64,000 nt of DNA from Pyxicephalus adspersus (GCF_032062135.1 NC_092866.1:25801886-25865885); one strand, 5' to 3'; shown: positions 21,761 through 34,873, counted from the stretch's first letter. Program-made: numbers and translations. Notes: generated by a model not told the origin, from the sequence alone.

Positions 21761-24652
21761 GAAAGAAATTTAGGGATTTGTATCTATTATGGAGAAAACA
21801 GACTTTTGTTTTTGACCTTAAAAAGTTCTGATTTGGGTCCTGGAGCGTGATGACTTTGTAGGGTTTGTAGCGGTATGAAAGATTTTAGTCTTAGGCCCAC
21901 ATTTTATCTTTTAGCCATTCACCAACAGTTATTTTCTGGGTGAAATGCTGCCTATGGACAAAATAATAAAAGAAACATATCCTGTTTATTTTTGGGAGTA
22001 CTTTACAGGGCACCTTGTTACATAAAAACTGTTATTTTTTTAGTTTAGTTAATGGCCCAGACAAGTTGCTGTTTTGTTTTTTTCAAGCTATGGACAAAGC
22101 CCTCTTCAACAAAACCTCAGTGTTCCACCGCTAGCTCAACCACACCCCCAACTGCTCCTATTCAATTGAGTGGGGTGGTTCTGAACCAGTTTGTGCACGT
22201 GTTTGCCCACGTCTGCAAATCCTTAAAGCACTAAATCACTTTTGACCATACATTTGATTTTCCTTCTCTTGAGGAAGAACCACATTTGGTCTGTCAAATG
22301 CCACAGTTGACACTTAAAATCACATACTAGTTGAATTAGGACCACATAGAAGTGTTTTTCAACAGTCTGAAGGGGCCTTAAAGCATGGGAAGAACATGCT
22401 GGATCTGTGCCTGGGTGTCCCTGTCCTGTGCATGGCCAGACCGGAAGGCCGGATCACATACTGCGAGAAAACAACCACTACAATCTCCTCCTGATTTTAA
22501 TGAAGAAATGTATCAGTTTGTCCACAAATAATCTTTGACCCTAATTAATCCAGAAAATAGAGGAAGTTTTTTTAGATAGAGGAAAGAGATTGCATTCATT
22601 TTTGAGATGAACATGATTTTTATAATGTGTGTTTTTAACATATCTCTAACATGTCTCTCCGTGCAGACATTTGCCTTTTACCCCCGATTTTACTCACTTA
22701 AATCATGTGACTTGCACTGCTTTCTGTCTTAGAACTTCTGTGTGTTCAGAACTTCCGTAAAATAAAAAAAAATGGTTTACCCCTCCTGGCTGCCTTCTAT
22801 TCACAGCTAGGCATCTAGAATTGTTTTCAGGCAAAAATGTCTCTTTTCTGCAGGCATTTGCAAACACTAGTACAGGCATTTGCAACTTCCTGTATATGTG
22901 TTTTTTAAAGCCTATCTGTGACCCAGCTATGTAAGCAAGTGGAAATGTTATATTGCTTTTCAGGAAAAAAGTCTGTGTTAATTGTTGCTGTAACATTAAG
23001 ATCAAATCAGCTGTGACAGAAGATAGTAGGGCCAGTGTTTGGTTTTTAATTTTGTCAACACTGAATGACTTAATAATTACATTTTACTAGCTCTAATGAG
23101 TGTATTAAAAAAAATGAAACAATAAAGTGATGTACCATTTTCATATTATCATTATCACATTTTTGTAATTGTTTGTAATGACAAATAAGTGTAGATATTG
23201 CAAGTGTAAGAAAAGAAGAGCTAGGATGTGTTCATTTATATTCATATTCCATCTTCCTCCTGGCATCAAACAGGTTATTTAAGGCCCACGCTCCTCAGTT
23301 GTACTGCTGAGTGGCCTTCAACTGTTTCTCTACCTGACTTGACCTATGACCGGAGGATGTGTTGCTCATTTGCTATCTGAAATATTTTTCTGCTTGTCAC
23401 CTCAACCTCCGATCTCCCATTACCAACTTCAGCTTGCTCTTCCAACCTGCTTCGTCTGTTGTAACGCTCCTAACTGTCTACAAGTTACGGACAACAGTTA
23501 TCCACTAGACCTTTTCTCCACCTGCTGTTTCTTTACGTCACCATCTACCTTTTGCTAACCCTCGTTGATCCTTGAAAGTTACATCCACCTGTTGATTCCT
23601 GCTCTTGCACATCTGCTGGGGATCTCCAGCTTATGTCTCCGGCAAGTCTTTAAGAGCCCTGGGGTTCCAGAATCTACTGCAGTTGCCAGCACATATACCT
23701 CTTCCTTGCCCCTGTCATCTGGGTCCCTCAGATTAATAAAGATAGAAAGCCTAAACTTATTACTTTGGGCATCAATGAGGTACATGACAGTATCACTCAG
23801 CCCAGTGGAGAAGTCTCTCTGCTAGATGCCCATGGCCATCACATGTTGACACTGAACCAAACTGTAAAGAGACTTCAAAAGTGGAATTTCCAACTTTAAA
23901 AAAATAACACTTTTTTTCCTTTTTGGCTTTAATGTCAATGTTTATAATTCCTTGCATAACCTCCAATATATCACTTAAACCCATTAGAGCTGTTCCTGTT
24001 GTTGTTGTTTGCCACCTGAATCCCAGGTACATATTCCAAAATGATTTGTGGGTTACTGTTCTTTCAAAATAGGAGCTTGTACTGCTCTTCTATTATGCTT
24101 AATCAGATACATTTAAAAAAAGAAGTATTATTTTTCCAAGGACACAGAAAAAAAAATACAATTTCACAAAGACATATATAATTTAAATAGTACAGGACAC
24201 TGATAAAAATGTTCCTAAATGTTCCTAATTAGAACAATCCAATACAATCGTAGAATACAAAGAAAAGCATTCTAAATGATAACCATGCATTATTACAATA
24301 AAAAAAGAAAATTTCTAAACATCAAGAAGTGTTTAACATGAGACAGGAGGTAATCAGAAACATTTAACATCAAAGCATAAAGGAGATAAACTTTACACCT
24401 TAGCTCTGTGATTTCTTGCTGCAAATGTAGGATTTATTCTTCTCCTATGTAATATAACCCACAGCTCTGGGCTCAAAACCCAAAAGGGTTGCCACAAATC
24501 TATGTATTAGGAAAGATTGCTTCCTGGTGTAAATACATGGAAATCAGACACTAGAGGAGACACTTGTTAAAGACAAACGTGTTAGAAGACTTGAAACAGG
24601 TAGTCCAATGTATAGGTCTAAATGAAAAGATTGGGCATCTTGACAACATCTT
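21761..24652. other. Region 5' of lpcat2, no gene; possible LTR remnant
   Basis: No coding exon recognised. From about 23240 to 23830 the sequence is pyrimidine-rich with GGTTATTTAAGGCCCACGCT and later AATAAAGATAG, resembling a gypsy-type LTR, but no paired LTR, primer-binding site or target duplication was found. Confidence 0.3.
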
Positions 24653-24989
24653 GGGCAGCATGGTGGGTCAGTGGTTAGCATACTGGCCTTTGCAACCAAT
24701 AGGTCCTAGGTTCAAATCTCTACCCGAACACTATCTGCATGGAGTTTGCAGGTTCTTCCCGTGTTTCCATGGGTTTCTTTCGTGTACTCCGGTTTCCTCT
24801 CACATTTCAAAAACATGCAGTTAGGTTAATTGGCTTCCCCCTAATTTGGCCTTAGACTGTGTTAATGACATATGACTACGGTAGGGACATTATATTGTGA
24901 GCCCCTTTGAGGGACAGCTAGTGATATGACTATGGACTTTGTAAAGCACTGTGTAATATGTCTCTATATAAATACTGGATAATAATAAT
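24653..24989 (+). mobile_element. tRNA-derived SINE with L2-type tail
   Basis: The head GGGCAGCATGGTGGGTCAGT and TTCAAATCTC resembles tRNA box A and box B. The body contains ATGGAGTTTGCAGGTTCTTC and AGTTAGGTTAATTGGCTTCC. The tail GTAAAGCACTGTGTAATATG, then CTATATAAATACTGGATAAT, is the same type as the L2 LINE tail at 18601, so it was probably mobilised by that LINE. Confidence 0.75.
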
Positions 24990-26373
24990 CTATGACAAGC
25001 CACATCATTCAGTCATTGCACTTGTGTTACAGACCCTGACGTGCTCCTGGCTGCTGTATTGTAATTTGCAGCCCTTAAGTTGCCAATCTTATCTATCTAA
25101 TAGGCCTTGTCTTTGCCTTTGATACTGTACTTCACTGACTTTCTGTTGCTGACCCAGAATTGTCCCTGGAAGTTCCACCCACATTTCTTTCCTTACACAT
25201 CTTCTGACCTATGTTTGCCTACCTAGCGATAACTTCTGCACATCTGTACCATCATTGCAGGTCAGATTCTTCTGTAGTTGCATGTCAATTAAAGGATTAG
25301 TTTAGGCTAGAGACGCAAGATTGGCTAACCTCATAATTTCCAATAGCTACTCAACAGTAAGCAACTAATACAGTAAAAAGGAAACGGCTTTTTGAATGGT
25401 ATCACCTAAAACAACATATGTATTTATCCTGTTTATGGTTTATGATAAAACACAGCCAAATAGGAAAATAGCTTGCAAACATGGTTTGGCAAAAAAAACT
25501 GTTTTTACATTTCTTTAATTATCAAATATTTTTTTATCCTTAATAACGGAATGGCACCTTTATTGTAATCCAAAAATAATAATGTTTTACAACAGCACTA
25601 TGTACAAAGAAAAGTTGCTAAATTTTATATGTCAACACGTAATATCCCCATCAGAATAACGTTCTAGGTTCATCATAAATATAGCTTTGTAGCACAAGAT
25701 TTCACATTCTACCCCCTGAGCAGTTTTAAAATCTTTTTTTTTTTGTTGTATGCAATTAGACAGTATGTTGTATCTAAAGTATTGGTTCCCAAGGTTCGCA
25801 GAGTTTCTGAAATTACTTAAAAAATTGGACAAATTGGTGTTTGACATGTGCCTTGTGGCAAGTGTTTTGGCTCGGTCCGACATTTAGCCTCACCATAGTT
25901 TAGCTTTGACAGAGGAATCAGAAGCACAAACAGCATTTTCTCTATTCAGAGAAAGAGGAATGATGAACTTTAGTATTTTGCTGATGTTTATCTCAACAAA
26001 GCGATTGTGAAAATTTTCTTCCTAAGGCCTTGTTTCATTGAAAGCAGACCTATAAATAAATTACCCCAAGAAAATGCATTATAGATCTGAAGGAATTATG
26101 TTACTTTGAATACATTTTAGAGAGAAGAGTAACTTAACCTACATCCCTAAACTACAGGCAACTCATAGGAATCAGCACAGATACTTTGGGACATAGTGAG
26201 ATACTACAGATTGTTTATTCCAAATGTTGCAACAACGGCTGCATTAAAAACAAGATTACCAAAATGAAGAAGTACACAGTAAAATTAGATTTGAAATTTT
26301 GATAAAATTTGATGCTGATAACATATTTAGGGAGTTGCAGTTAGCTATATGTAGATATCCTATACTGAAAGTA
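24990..26373. other. Intergenic, no gene; possible LTR-like piece
   Basis: About 25020-25300 has TGACGTGCTCCTGGCTGC and pyrimidine-rich text like an LTR, unsupported by ends. The rest is AT-rich with nothing recognised. Confidence 0.3.
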
Positions 26374-26437
26374 CAGGTAGTCCCCGGGTCACATACGAGA
26401 TAGGGAATGTAGGTTTGTGTAGGTTTAAGATGTGAAC
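26374..26437 (+). mobile_element. Tigger/pogo-like MITE end fragment
   Basis: Follows TA and reads CAGGTAGTCCCCGGGTCACA, then GAGATAGGGAATGTAGG; the rest of the element is gone. Confidence 0.65.
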
Positions 26438-26696
26438 ATAACATCTGATGATTTTTAGGGATACATATCATATAGCCATTATGTAGACTTTTAGGACCCC
26501 TTCACACCAGTGAGCAGTTGTAACAAACGTTATGTGCTCTGGTGTTCTGAAGTAATATTCATTTAGTGACACAATAAAACACCTACCCGATGCACCTTGT
26601 AGCACATTGTAACACACTACCACACTGTCTAGCAAAAATTATGCTGGAGCAATTTTTTGTATGTTACGGTGTGACACACATAAATAGACCACTATA

Positions 26697-27200
26697 GGCC
26701 CCCGCGTGTGATGGGTGTATAGGCCCCTGGGTGTGATGGGTGTATAGGCCCCCGGGTGTGATGGGTGTATAAGCCCCCGGGTGTGATGGGTGTATAGGCC
26801 TCTGGGTGTGATGGGTGTATAGGCCCCCGGGTGTGATGGGTGTATAGGCCNNNNNNNNNNNNNNNNNNNNNNNNNNNNNNNNNNNNNNNNNNNNNNNNNN
26901 NNNNNNNNNNNNNNNNNNNNNNNNNNNNNNNNNNNNNNNNNNNNNNNNNNNNNNNNNNNNNNNNNNNNNNNNNNNNNNNNNNNNNNNNNNNNNNNNNNNN
27001 NNNNNGGGTGTGATGGGTGTATAGGCCTCTGGGTGTGATGGGTGTATAGGCCTCTGGGTGTGATGGGTGTAGAGGCCCCTGAGTGTGATGGGTGTATAGG
27101 TCCCCGGGTGTCATGGGTGTATAGGCCCCCGGGTGTGATGGGTGTATTGGCCCCCGGGTGTCTCATGGGTATATAGGGACCCGGGTGTGATGGGTGTATT
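26697..27200. repeat. 25-bp minisatellite spanning an assembly gap
   Basis: Tandem units GGCCCCCGGGTGTGATGGGTG plus TATA, with C/T variants in the C run and a slightly diverged right edge. N from 26851 to 27005 interrupts the array, so its true length is unknown. In one frame the unit reads as PHHTRG-like peptides, which are an artefact. Confidence 0.95.
26851..27005. other. Assembly gap (155 N) inside the minisatellite
   Basis: Unsequenced part of the 25-bp array; its size is not reliable. Confidence 0.99.
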
Positions 27201-28264
27201 AGCACAGACTACAGCAGCAAAGCCAGCTGGACTAATATTTGCTAGGGTGATCATAAAAGGCAAAGCTAATGATGTCAGAGACTAAATACATGTTATAACA
27301 ATAAGGTTTAGTCATATAAACAACAGTCAGTAGAATTTTTGTAGTGCCATGTAAAAGGTTTTTATACAATGGAAGTAATATATAATAAAATGATAGTAAA
27401 ATAAATATTAATGATGTGGCATTTACTTAATCATCTTGAAAGCTAAACTCCAGCTTTATCTTTAGTCTTGTACAGTTGCACCCCTATTGTATGCTCCTCT
27501 GCCATACTGTTTTTTACTCTGATTTTAGTGCACAATGTGAGCTTTTCAAAGTATACATTAGAAACTGCATAAACTTCACCTAATTTTTTGGTCTGGAGAA
27601 TATCCATTAGCTATCACTTCAGATGAACTGTCTCTTACTTGCAACATTCATTTATTTGATTTCAGTTCTGTCAATCATGGAGGATCAGAATGACTTGTGG
27701 GCTATATCTAGGATAGTCTTTTTATTTTTCTTGAAGCAATGGAGCTTTTTCCACCAGCCAGGAATTACATGTAGTACACCAAGTAATGTTATCACTGGGT
27801 CTATAAAGAGGTACTTAAGGGGAGAGAGGTGAACCAAAGAAGTAAAATTGTAAGCAGTTTAAACTTTGGTTTAAGCAGCTTATAAATATGAGATAATGCT
27901 GAATCAAGCAACGGACTCTATGGTGGCTGGCAAGTAACTGTTGTATGGCAGCTTTTGGAGGTACCAATAATTAGGCAGTTTAAAATTCCTGTCCTGATTC
28001 TGTTGTTTTTCTCCTAGATAAGAGACACAAGCAGTGTCTGTCTGTGTCAACCCCCACCCCCCCATTCAGGATCACTGACATAATTTTACTGAAGCATTAT
28101 TCCCTTAAATAGACTATATTTGCAAAAAAGAGGAAGTCATATATAAAGTGATGTATGCTACTAATTAATAAGAAGTTACAACATACAAACTGCAAAATTA
28201 ACATGACATTTGTATGGCAATGAAAGCTTTATATTATGCAGAATTCACAGAATGCTGTTCCCTC
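27201..28264. other. Intergenic, nothing recognised
   Basis: AT-rich sequence without gene or clear repeat. Confidence 0.4.
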
Positions 28265-28465
28265 TAGATTATTATTATTATTATTATTAATATTATTATT
28301 AAACAGGTTTTATATAGCGCCAACATATTATGCAGCGCTGTACATTAAATAGGGGTTGCAAATGACAGAATAATACAGACAGTGATACAGGAGGAGAGGA
28401 CCCTGCCCTGAAGAGCTTACAATCTAGTAGGTGAGGGAATTTACCCACAATAGGAGGGGAGATAT
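28265..28465 (-). mobile_element. L2-like LINE 3' tail
   Basis: TTA microsatellite, then GGTTTTATATAGCGCCAACA, GCAGCGCTGTACATTAAATA and GAGGACCCTGCCCTGAAGAG: the same terminal sequence as 18601-18800, severely 5'-truncated. Confidence 0.8.
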
Positions 28466-28639
28466 AGATCTTCCATAGTGTTGAAAGCTAAAGCACTACT
28501 TAACCCTTCCTGAAGAAACTCACACCTGGAAATCTATTAAAAAAAAAAATCTATCAGGGAGCTGCCCTGCACCAAAAAGTTTAAGTTATTTGGGCTTTTA
28601 AGCCCCATTCAGATGTCAGATTGATGTAGCTGGTAATTA

Positions 28640-28905
28640 TATTGCGATCATTTTCCAGTGACAGATGAACGAACAAGCGTTGTACACACCGCTCTGTTCT
28701 GTTCTATGGAGAAAGGAGGGAGGAGGACAGGCGACACCCCACTGTGTTCTCCTCCATAAGAAAGCATATAATTTTTTCCTGGTCGGTTATGCAGCAATAC
28801 CCCAGGGCAGATGGATCTTGAATGATGTTAGGGGTACGCTGTACACACATTTCATTTTTGCCCAAGATGAGCACAGCCATTCATCTCAAGTAAAGATCAT
28901 CTGAC
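28640..28905. mobile_element. Degenerate Harbinger-type MITE
   Basis: The interior CTGTTCTGTTCTATGGAGAA and GGGAGGAGGACAGGCGACAC, and a GCTGTACACACATTTC end, correspond to 52847-53178, but the termini are decayed. Confidence 0.5.
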
Positions 28906-30104
28906 ATGTATATGAAGCTTTATTCTATAGGATTATTACTTTTCTACTGTACCAATATCTAATTATTACTGATGTTTCATTTTATTATTTCGAAGTAAAA
29001 ACCTATTTAACTATGCATAAGATCAAGTAACCTGGAAGAATTTATGTGTGGAGATGCACATTTACAGAGATAAATCACTAAGCATTTAGCATAAATAAAA
29101 GAAGGGAGACTCCATAAAAGAAAGGCAGACCCTCCCTAAGCAGTGAAAAAACATTACTGTTTAACAACAACATGAATAAAAAGATTAAGGTAATTTTAGA
29201 CAGTTAAAAGTCCCACATATATAAACAGAACACAATATTATAATATGTACAATAAAGTTGTCTTTCTCTTAACACTTACAGATAGCAATTTCCTTCTTGA
29301 AATGAAAAGAATTACACAACAGATGGTTTTGTTTTCAACATGGCAAGCCTTTTTGTGCAGCCTGTTCTCCCCCTCCTTCTTCCTCTTAGTCTCTTAGAAC
29401 TCCTCCTATTAACCTGATCTTTACCTACTAAATTCTTTATAATTCTGTGAAGAACAGCAACTGGCATTGTTCACTGTAATATAGCATATAAATAAATTGC
29501 TCTGTACAAATACAAGCTAAGTGGAACAAGTGAGAAACTTTTGATAGTGTAGTACTATTTTAGTAGAAATAATGGAAAATAAATAATATAAATCCTTTTA
29601 CTGGCATGCTGTAAATAAATGTGGGGGTAAAAAATTAAACTTTTTCCAAATTTAATTGTATCTCCGGTCACTGCTGACACTGGCAGATAAAGCCTAAGAC
29701 TTTTTCTCTGTTAGATGAGTAAGTAGTTATGGAGTGAGGTTTGGATTTTTATACCATTACCAAATTTTGCAGCTTAGAATGGTCATGCATTTATAAAATC
29801 TTCATGTGAAAAAAAAAATTGGAGAAGATAAACCACCAAAGTGCAAGGGGCAGCTATCTCTGCCCACTATCTCACCACCTTGGTGTTCCCGCTTTGGGTC
29901 TGCTTCAGTAAATCCACCAATGGCAAGCATTCGTTGGATGCTGGCTGGATGTTGTGAGCTGTTTTCAGTACTTGTTACTAGCTGAAGTTTAACCATCTGA
30001 TGCGGAGGACAATTCAAGCATAATTCAAATAAAAGTAGATTTTTGCAATGCTGGTAGAATATTCCATTGCTAGGACAATATTTCTACTGGTAAAGGAATC
30101 ATTC
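28906..30104. other. Intergenic, nothing recognised
   Basis: No gene or repeat end identified. Confidence 0.35.
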
Positions 30105-30112
30105 TACTAGAA

Positions 30113-30330
30113 CAGGGGTCAGCAACCTTTACTATCAAAAGAGCCATTTTGCCTCCTCTTCCACTAAAGAAAAATAGTCTGGAGCCGCAAAACATAACAA
30201 GGTTTTTCCCTCTTTACTTGTTGGACACTAGTGTCTTGGGAGGAAGGGGATCCCCCATCAGAGATCTCCCCGCGGCAGCCGAAGGGAGCCACAACAAGGA
30301 GGCTGAAGAGCCGCAGGTTGCAGACCCCTG
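30113..30330. mobile_element. hAT-type MITE with perfect 8-bp target duplication
   Basis: Inverted ends CAGGGGTCAGCAACC and GGTTGCAGACCCCTG, flanked by TACTAGAA at 30105-30112 and 30331-30338. 218 bp, no transposase. Confidence 0.92.
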
Positions 30331-30560
30331 TACTAGAAGAATATTCTACCAGCAATTGAACTGAGAGAAAAGAGTAAACCGTTCAACACTAACCATATAG
30401 TTCTAATGTCATGCTGACATCACCCCAATCTACACAGGTACTGATGCCCAATAAACTAAGCAGCCAGATATTTGGGTAATTGACAGCCAATGGGAGTGTA
30501 GAGCTTCTGTTAATCACCCTGAACAGGTTTGGGGCAAAGTATCACTGCAAAGCACTGTTA

Positions 30561-30655
30561 GGCTATATTCACACTGGCCATGAGGTTACAGGTGCCTCTA
30601 CATGTAGTTTATCTCAGTGGCAGCCCCATAGAGGACGGGAACCGTATTTATCACC
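30561..30655. mobile_element. MITE-like fragment
   Basis: TATTCACACTGGCCATGAGG then GTGGCAGCCCCATAGAGGAC; same family as 21531. Confidence 0.45.
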
Positions 30656-30789
30656 ACTGCATAAATATGCATGACCAGCAACACTGCACCAGCATTCATG
30701 ACTCTCTAATTGCCATTGCGTTGATGCATACAACTTTTTTCCTCACCCTACCTCATACTTTGCCACTCTCTGGCACTGCACTGTGAAGA

Positions 30790-31380
30790 AATTCCCCAAT
30801 CACTAAAATTGTACTGAAGAACACATCAGCACTTTCCACAACTGCACCCTTGCCCACAAGAATTCACTTCTGCGCCAATGGCCACTGCCCATCACTAATA
30901 TACACTTCTGCATTTATTTTGCGCAGTACACAAATAAACACTTCTGTACTTACCCACAGAGCACAGATGCTAACTTATAAACATTTCTGAATTTAAAACC
31001 AAAACACCAACATGCAATTCTGCATAAACCACCATTACACCCATGTGCACTAGCTACCCTGTTTTGCACCTCTGCATTTACTGCCACTGTAGTAACTCTC
31101 ATTTTAGCATCTGCTAAATGTGCATTGCTGCATACTTCTGCACTAGCTGTAAATGCACTAGCACACACTTCTGCACTCCTCACCACTGAAACATACTTTT
31201 GCATATACAAATAATGTATCAATCGACACTTCTGCCTTCTCTTGCACTACACCGACATGCACTTCTGCACTTCCCTCCACTGGACTGCACTCACTGTAAC
31301 TGCACTAATGTGCTTTTTTGCACTTGCTGATCACTACTTCTGTACTTAAAACCACTACTTCCACTTTAATTCCTGCGCTG
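30790..31380. repeat. Degenerate tandem array of CACTTCTGCA units
   Basis: CACTTCTGCA and near variants (CACTTCTGCC, TACTTCTGCA, CACTTCTGTA) recur every 25-60 bp across the stretch, consistent with an old, decayed minisatellite. The minus-strand open frame across it is an artefact. Confidence 0.6.
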
Positions 31381-31689
31381 TCAACAATTTTGTTAGAATA
31401 TAAATTAGATATTTGAATTAATGAAAATTACAGTTTGTAAATTTTATTTTGTAAAAGTTTATAGAAAAAATATGAGTTACTAAAATATTCAAATACAACA
31501 CAAGCATTTTTTTCTTTCTTGGGTTTACCGGGGGTCTACTTATTTTCTTCGAACTCTAAACTATACTGATACAAAAAGGTTTAGCAAAACATTAGGATAT
31601 CTGCAATTTAGATAATCTCCCACAGAAAAGTAACATTGACAGTTGTTTTTTACTGACAGCTAATGAGATATGAGATATGTCTGAATATT

Positions 31690-32235
31690 AGGAGCCTCAT
31701 CTTTTTATGGGTGAGGGCGAACATCAATGCCTATCGATGAGTGTTTGGGAAATGCAAGAACAAAAATGTTTAGAAGGTAGTGGGGAGAAAGCAAAAGTTC
31801 CCAGTGGAGGTTTGGGGAGAACAATAGTTTGTAGTAGGGGATGGGGTGAACAAATGCCAACAGTAATAAGACTGGTTAGAGGGAGAAATAAATTGACCCA
31901 GTGTCAGTTGTAGGGCAAAAATTCAGTAGTCAATAAGGGGAAATTACCTTACGTCAGCAGTCCCTGGGAACAAAAATTGTGGCATGATGAAAAAGTGAAA
32001 GTAAAAAATGCACAGTGGGGTCAAGGGGAGAAAAAAAGGCTGTTTTTTGTTTCAGTGGGAGATAAAAATGTCCATTGTAAGGGGCCTGTTGGAGGAAAAA
32101 ATATCAGAACTGGGTAATAGAAAAAAATGCAACAGGGACAATAGTGCTCTGCAGGGAGTGGGGGGATCAGAAGAACATAGCTGGGGTGTAGGGGAAAACA
32201 ATAATGCCCAACAGGGAAAGCACAGTAGTACTTAG
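31690..32235. repeat. Degenerate tandem array of GGGGAGAACAA units
   Basis: Recurring GGGGAGAAAGC, GGGGAGAACAATAG, GGGGTGAACAAATGCC, GGGGAGAAAAAAAGG and GGGGAAAACAATAATGCC blocks at roughly 50-60 bp spacing. An old purine-rich minisatellite. Confidence 0.6.
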
Positions 32236-32482
32236 CCATGATTATGTGGAAAAACAAAATCATCCCCAGTATCCCATTGGACATCCATACTGTTTCCTCT
32301 ATGATTATTATTTGCTTGGTTTACACAGACATGTGTAAAGGGTGTTGGGAATGCATTCTTCATAATGTTTTTTTTTTGTGAGGGAGGAGAACATATAGGT
32401 TAAAAGTTACTTCCTGTGCTTCTGGATAGAATAGAAATGCTGGATAGCACACACGTTTTAAATTTAGAAGAAAGAAAAATTA

Positions 32483-33931
32483 AAACCATAGAGTTACATT
32501 GTCAGTTAGGTTGAAAAAATTATATAAGTCCATCAACCACTAAATAAACATATCCCAGATAAAAGCTCTATAGGTATAGTTATTCCAGAGGAAGGCAAAA
32601 AAAAACCCTGGTTCAATTTGCTCCATCAGGGGAAAAAATACCTTCCTGATCCCATGAGGCAATCAAATGTTCCCTGGATCAACAGTCTCTACTATCTTTA
32701 CTTTAAAACTTAGATACCCAGGTTTATTCTGTGCTTTGAGAAAAGCATCCAGCATTTTATTAAAGCAATCTACTTCTGAGGAAGCCCTTTTCCACATTTT
32801 CACAGACCGTAGTGTGAAAAATCCCTTTCTTATACCGAGATTAAATTTCTTTTCTTCCATACACAAAAGAGTGCACTCTCTCCTCATAACTGAGCTCCTC
32901 CATACCTTTTATTAGTTTAGGTTCCTTCATAGACAGTATGAAGCATGCATGTTATTAGCCCCCAAGTGCATAACTTTACATTTATTATTATTAAATGTCC
33001 TTTGCCACATGGCTGTCCAATTGAATAATACACCCAGGTCTTCTTGTAGATTATAGACATCCTAAATGGATTTATTTCCATTACATAGTTTGGTGTATTC
33101 TGTAAACATAAAAATAATACTTTTCCCAAACTCCCAAACTCTATATCATTTATAAAGATGGTAAACAGTAAAGGTCCCGACACTGAACCCTGGGGTACAC
33201 CAATAATAACCTCAGACCAGGCAGATCATTAATTACAACTCTCTGGATGCGGTCTTTAAGCCAGTTCTCTATCTATTTACAGATTGAATTTTCTAAACCT
33301 TTATAACCTAATTTGCATATTACCATGTGGGGTACAGTGTCAAAAGGTTTAGCGAAATCCAAGTACACTATATCAACTGCTACTCCACTGTCTACCTGTT
33401 TACTTACCTCCTCATAAAAAGGATATTATTAATAATTGTTATATTTGTTACAATTTATTACAATATAAGCACACATTGCCAAAAACCCTGGCTTTATCTC
33501 TTCTTTTTCTTCCTTGATTTTAAGTTACTCACATGGGGTAGCAATGATTCATTATTACCAGGAAAGATTGCTATACCTACCTATATAGAGTAAATTTATT
33601 TGACAACCTCAGTCTTTCTTGAATCCATGCTATCACTCATTATAATATTTTCTAGTAGAAACTCCTCTATGTGTTTTTTATCAAACTTTCTAGGACCTTT
33701 CCAAATATAGAACTTAAACTCAGTGGTCTGTAATTAGTTGGTAATGCTCCCTTTTTAAGGATAGGAACCACATTGGCCTTATGTGAATCCATTGGTACTA
33801 TACCAGCGGTATAGTAAGCATGTAAAAGAAGATGTGCATGATTTGCACTATACCATTGAATCCCTAACAATAATTCTGAGCTGTTGGATATTATATCTTT
33901 TTTTAGACAACAATCCTTTAGTTCTACTTTA
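32483..33931 (-). mobile_element. CR1-like LINE, RT to 3' end
   Basis: Reading leftwards, the first segment encodes ANVVPILKKGALPTNYRPLS and LSSIFGKVLESLIKN (RT fingers). Next is SGPLLFTIFINDIEFGSLGK (RT palm, normally before the ADD box), then the C-terminal EEKKFNLGIRKGFFTLRSVK and MWKR region, and last the 3' tail also seen at 14697. Frameshifts and a lost ADD motif make it inactive. CR1 versus L2 clade assignment is tentative. Confidence 0.8.
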
Positions 33932-34292
33932 ACCTCCCAACCGTTAAGCTCGTACTTTTTCGTATTAAAAAAAGTTGCAATTATCGATAACCCCGTACTT
34001 TTCTCACTCCCCACTTACCTGGTCCCGCTGTGCTCATCCAGCACAGTGTCCGTGTTCCAGCGTCGTCCTCCAGCATCGATCTCCCTCTCCAGCGTTGGGT
34101 GCCGTCTCCTGGTCCCGCTGATCCTCCCACGTCGTTCTCCTTCCATCGCCGGGTGCTCTCTGAAACAAGATGCCGACCGGCGGAGGAAAAAAAAAGCCGG
34201 CCGGCTTCTTGTGCGTGCGTGCGTGCGCGATGACGTCGGCGTGCGGGAAATTCAAATTGAAACTCATTCATTCATTTTGTATTGGATTGGAT
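33932..34292. repeat. GC-rich repeat cut by an assembly gap
   Basis: Abrupt change from the LINE to CTCCCAACCGTTAAGCTCGT, then a CpG-rich stretch with a (GTGC)n run and GACGTCGGCGTGCGGGAAAT, ending TATTGGATTGGAT at the N run. The composition is unlike the surroundings, so I infer a dispersed repeat inserted in the LINE; only one copy is in the window. Confidence 0.5.
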
Positions 34293-34873
34293 NNNNNNNN
34301 NNNNNNNNNNNNNNNNNNNNNNNNNNNNNNNNNNNNNNNNNNNNNNNNNNNNNNNNNNNNNNNNNNNNNNNNNNNNNNNNNNNNNNNNNNNNNNNNNNNN
34401 NNNNNNNNNNNNNNNNNNNNNNNNNNNNNNNNNNNNNNNNNNNNNNNNNNNNNNNNNNNNNNNNNNNNNNNNNNNNNNNNNNNNNNNNNNNNNNNNNNNN
34501 NNNNNNNNNNNNNNNNNNNNNNNNNNNNNNNNNNNNNNNNNNNNNNNNNNNNNNNNNNNNNNNNNNNNNNNNNNNNNNNNNNNNNNNNNNNNNNNNNNNN
34601 NNNNNNNNNNNNNNNNNNNNNNNNNNNNNNNNNNNNNNNNNNNNNNNNNNNNNNNNNNNNNNNNNNNNNNNNNNNNNNNNNNNNNNNNNNNNNNNNNNNN
34701 NNNNNNNNNNNNNNNNNNNNNNNNNNNNNNNNNNNNNNNNNNNNNNNNNNNNNNNNNNNNNNNNNNNNNNNNNNNNNNNNNNNNNNNNNNNNNNNNNNNN
34801 NNNNNNNNNNNNNNNNNNNNNNNNNNNNNNNNNNNNNNNNNNNNNNNNNNNNNNNNNNNNNNNNNNNNNNNNN
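34293..34873. other. Assembly gap (581 N)
   Basis: Unsequenced. It adjoins a GC-rich repeat, a likely cause of the gap. Confidence 0.99.

Noticed and set aside
23240..23830. Possible gypsy-type solo LTR
   Set aside because: Composition and an AATAAA-like site fit, but I found no TG...CA ends, no target duplication and no second copy.
24653..24725. tRNA gene
   Set aside because: The box A and B resemblance is part of a SINE with LINE-type tail, and no complete cloverleaf was evident.
26639..27205. Long minus-strand open frames of repeated PHHTRG-like peptides
   Set aside because: They are translations of the 25-bp minisatellite and run through N; there is no start context or homology.
30790..32235. 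Possible CRISPR-like regular array
   Set aside because: Units are degenerate without conserved repeats or uniform spacers, and the genome is vertebrate; these are decayed minisatellites.
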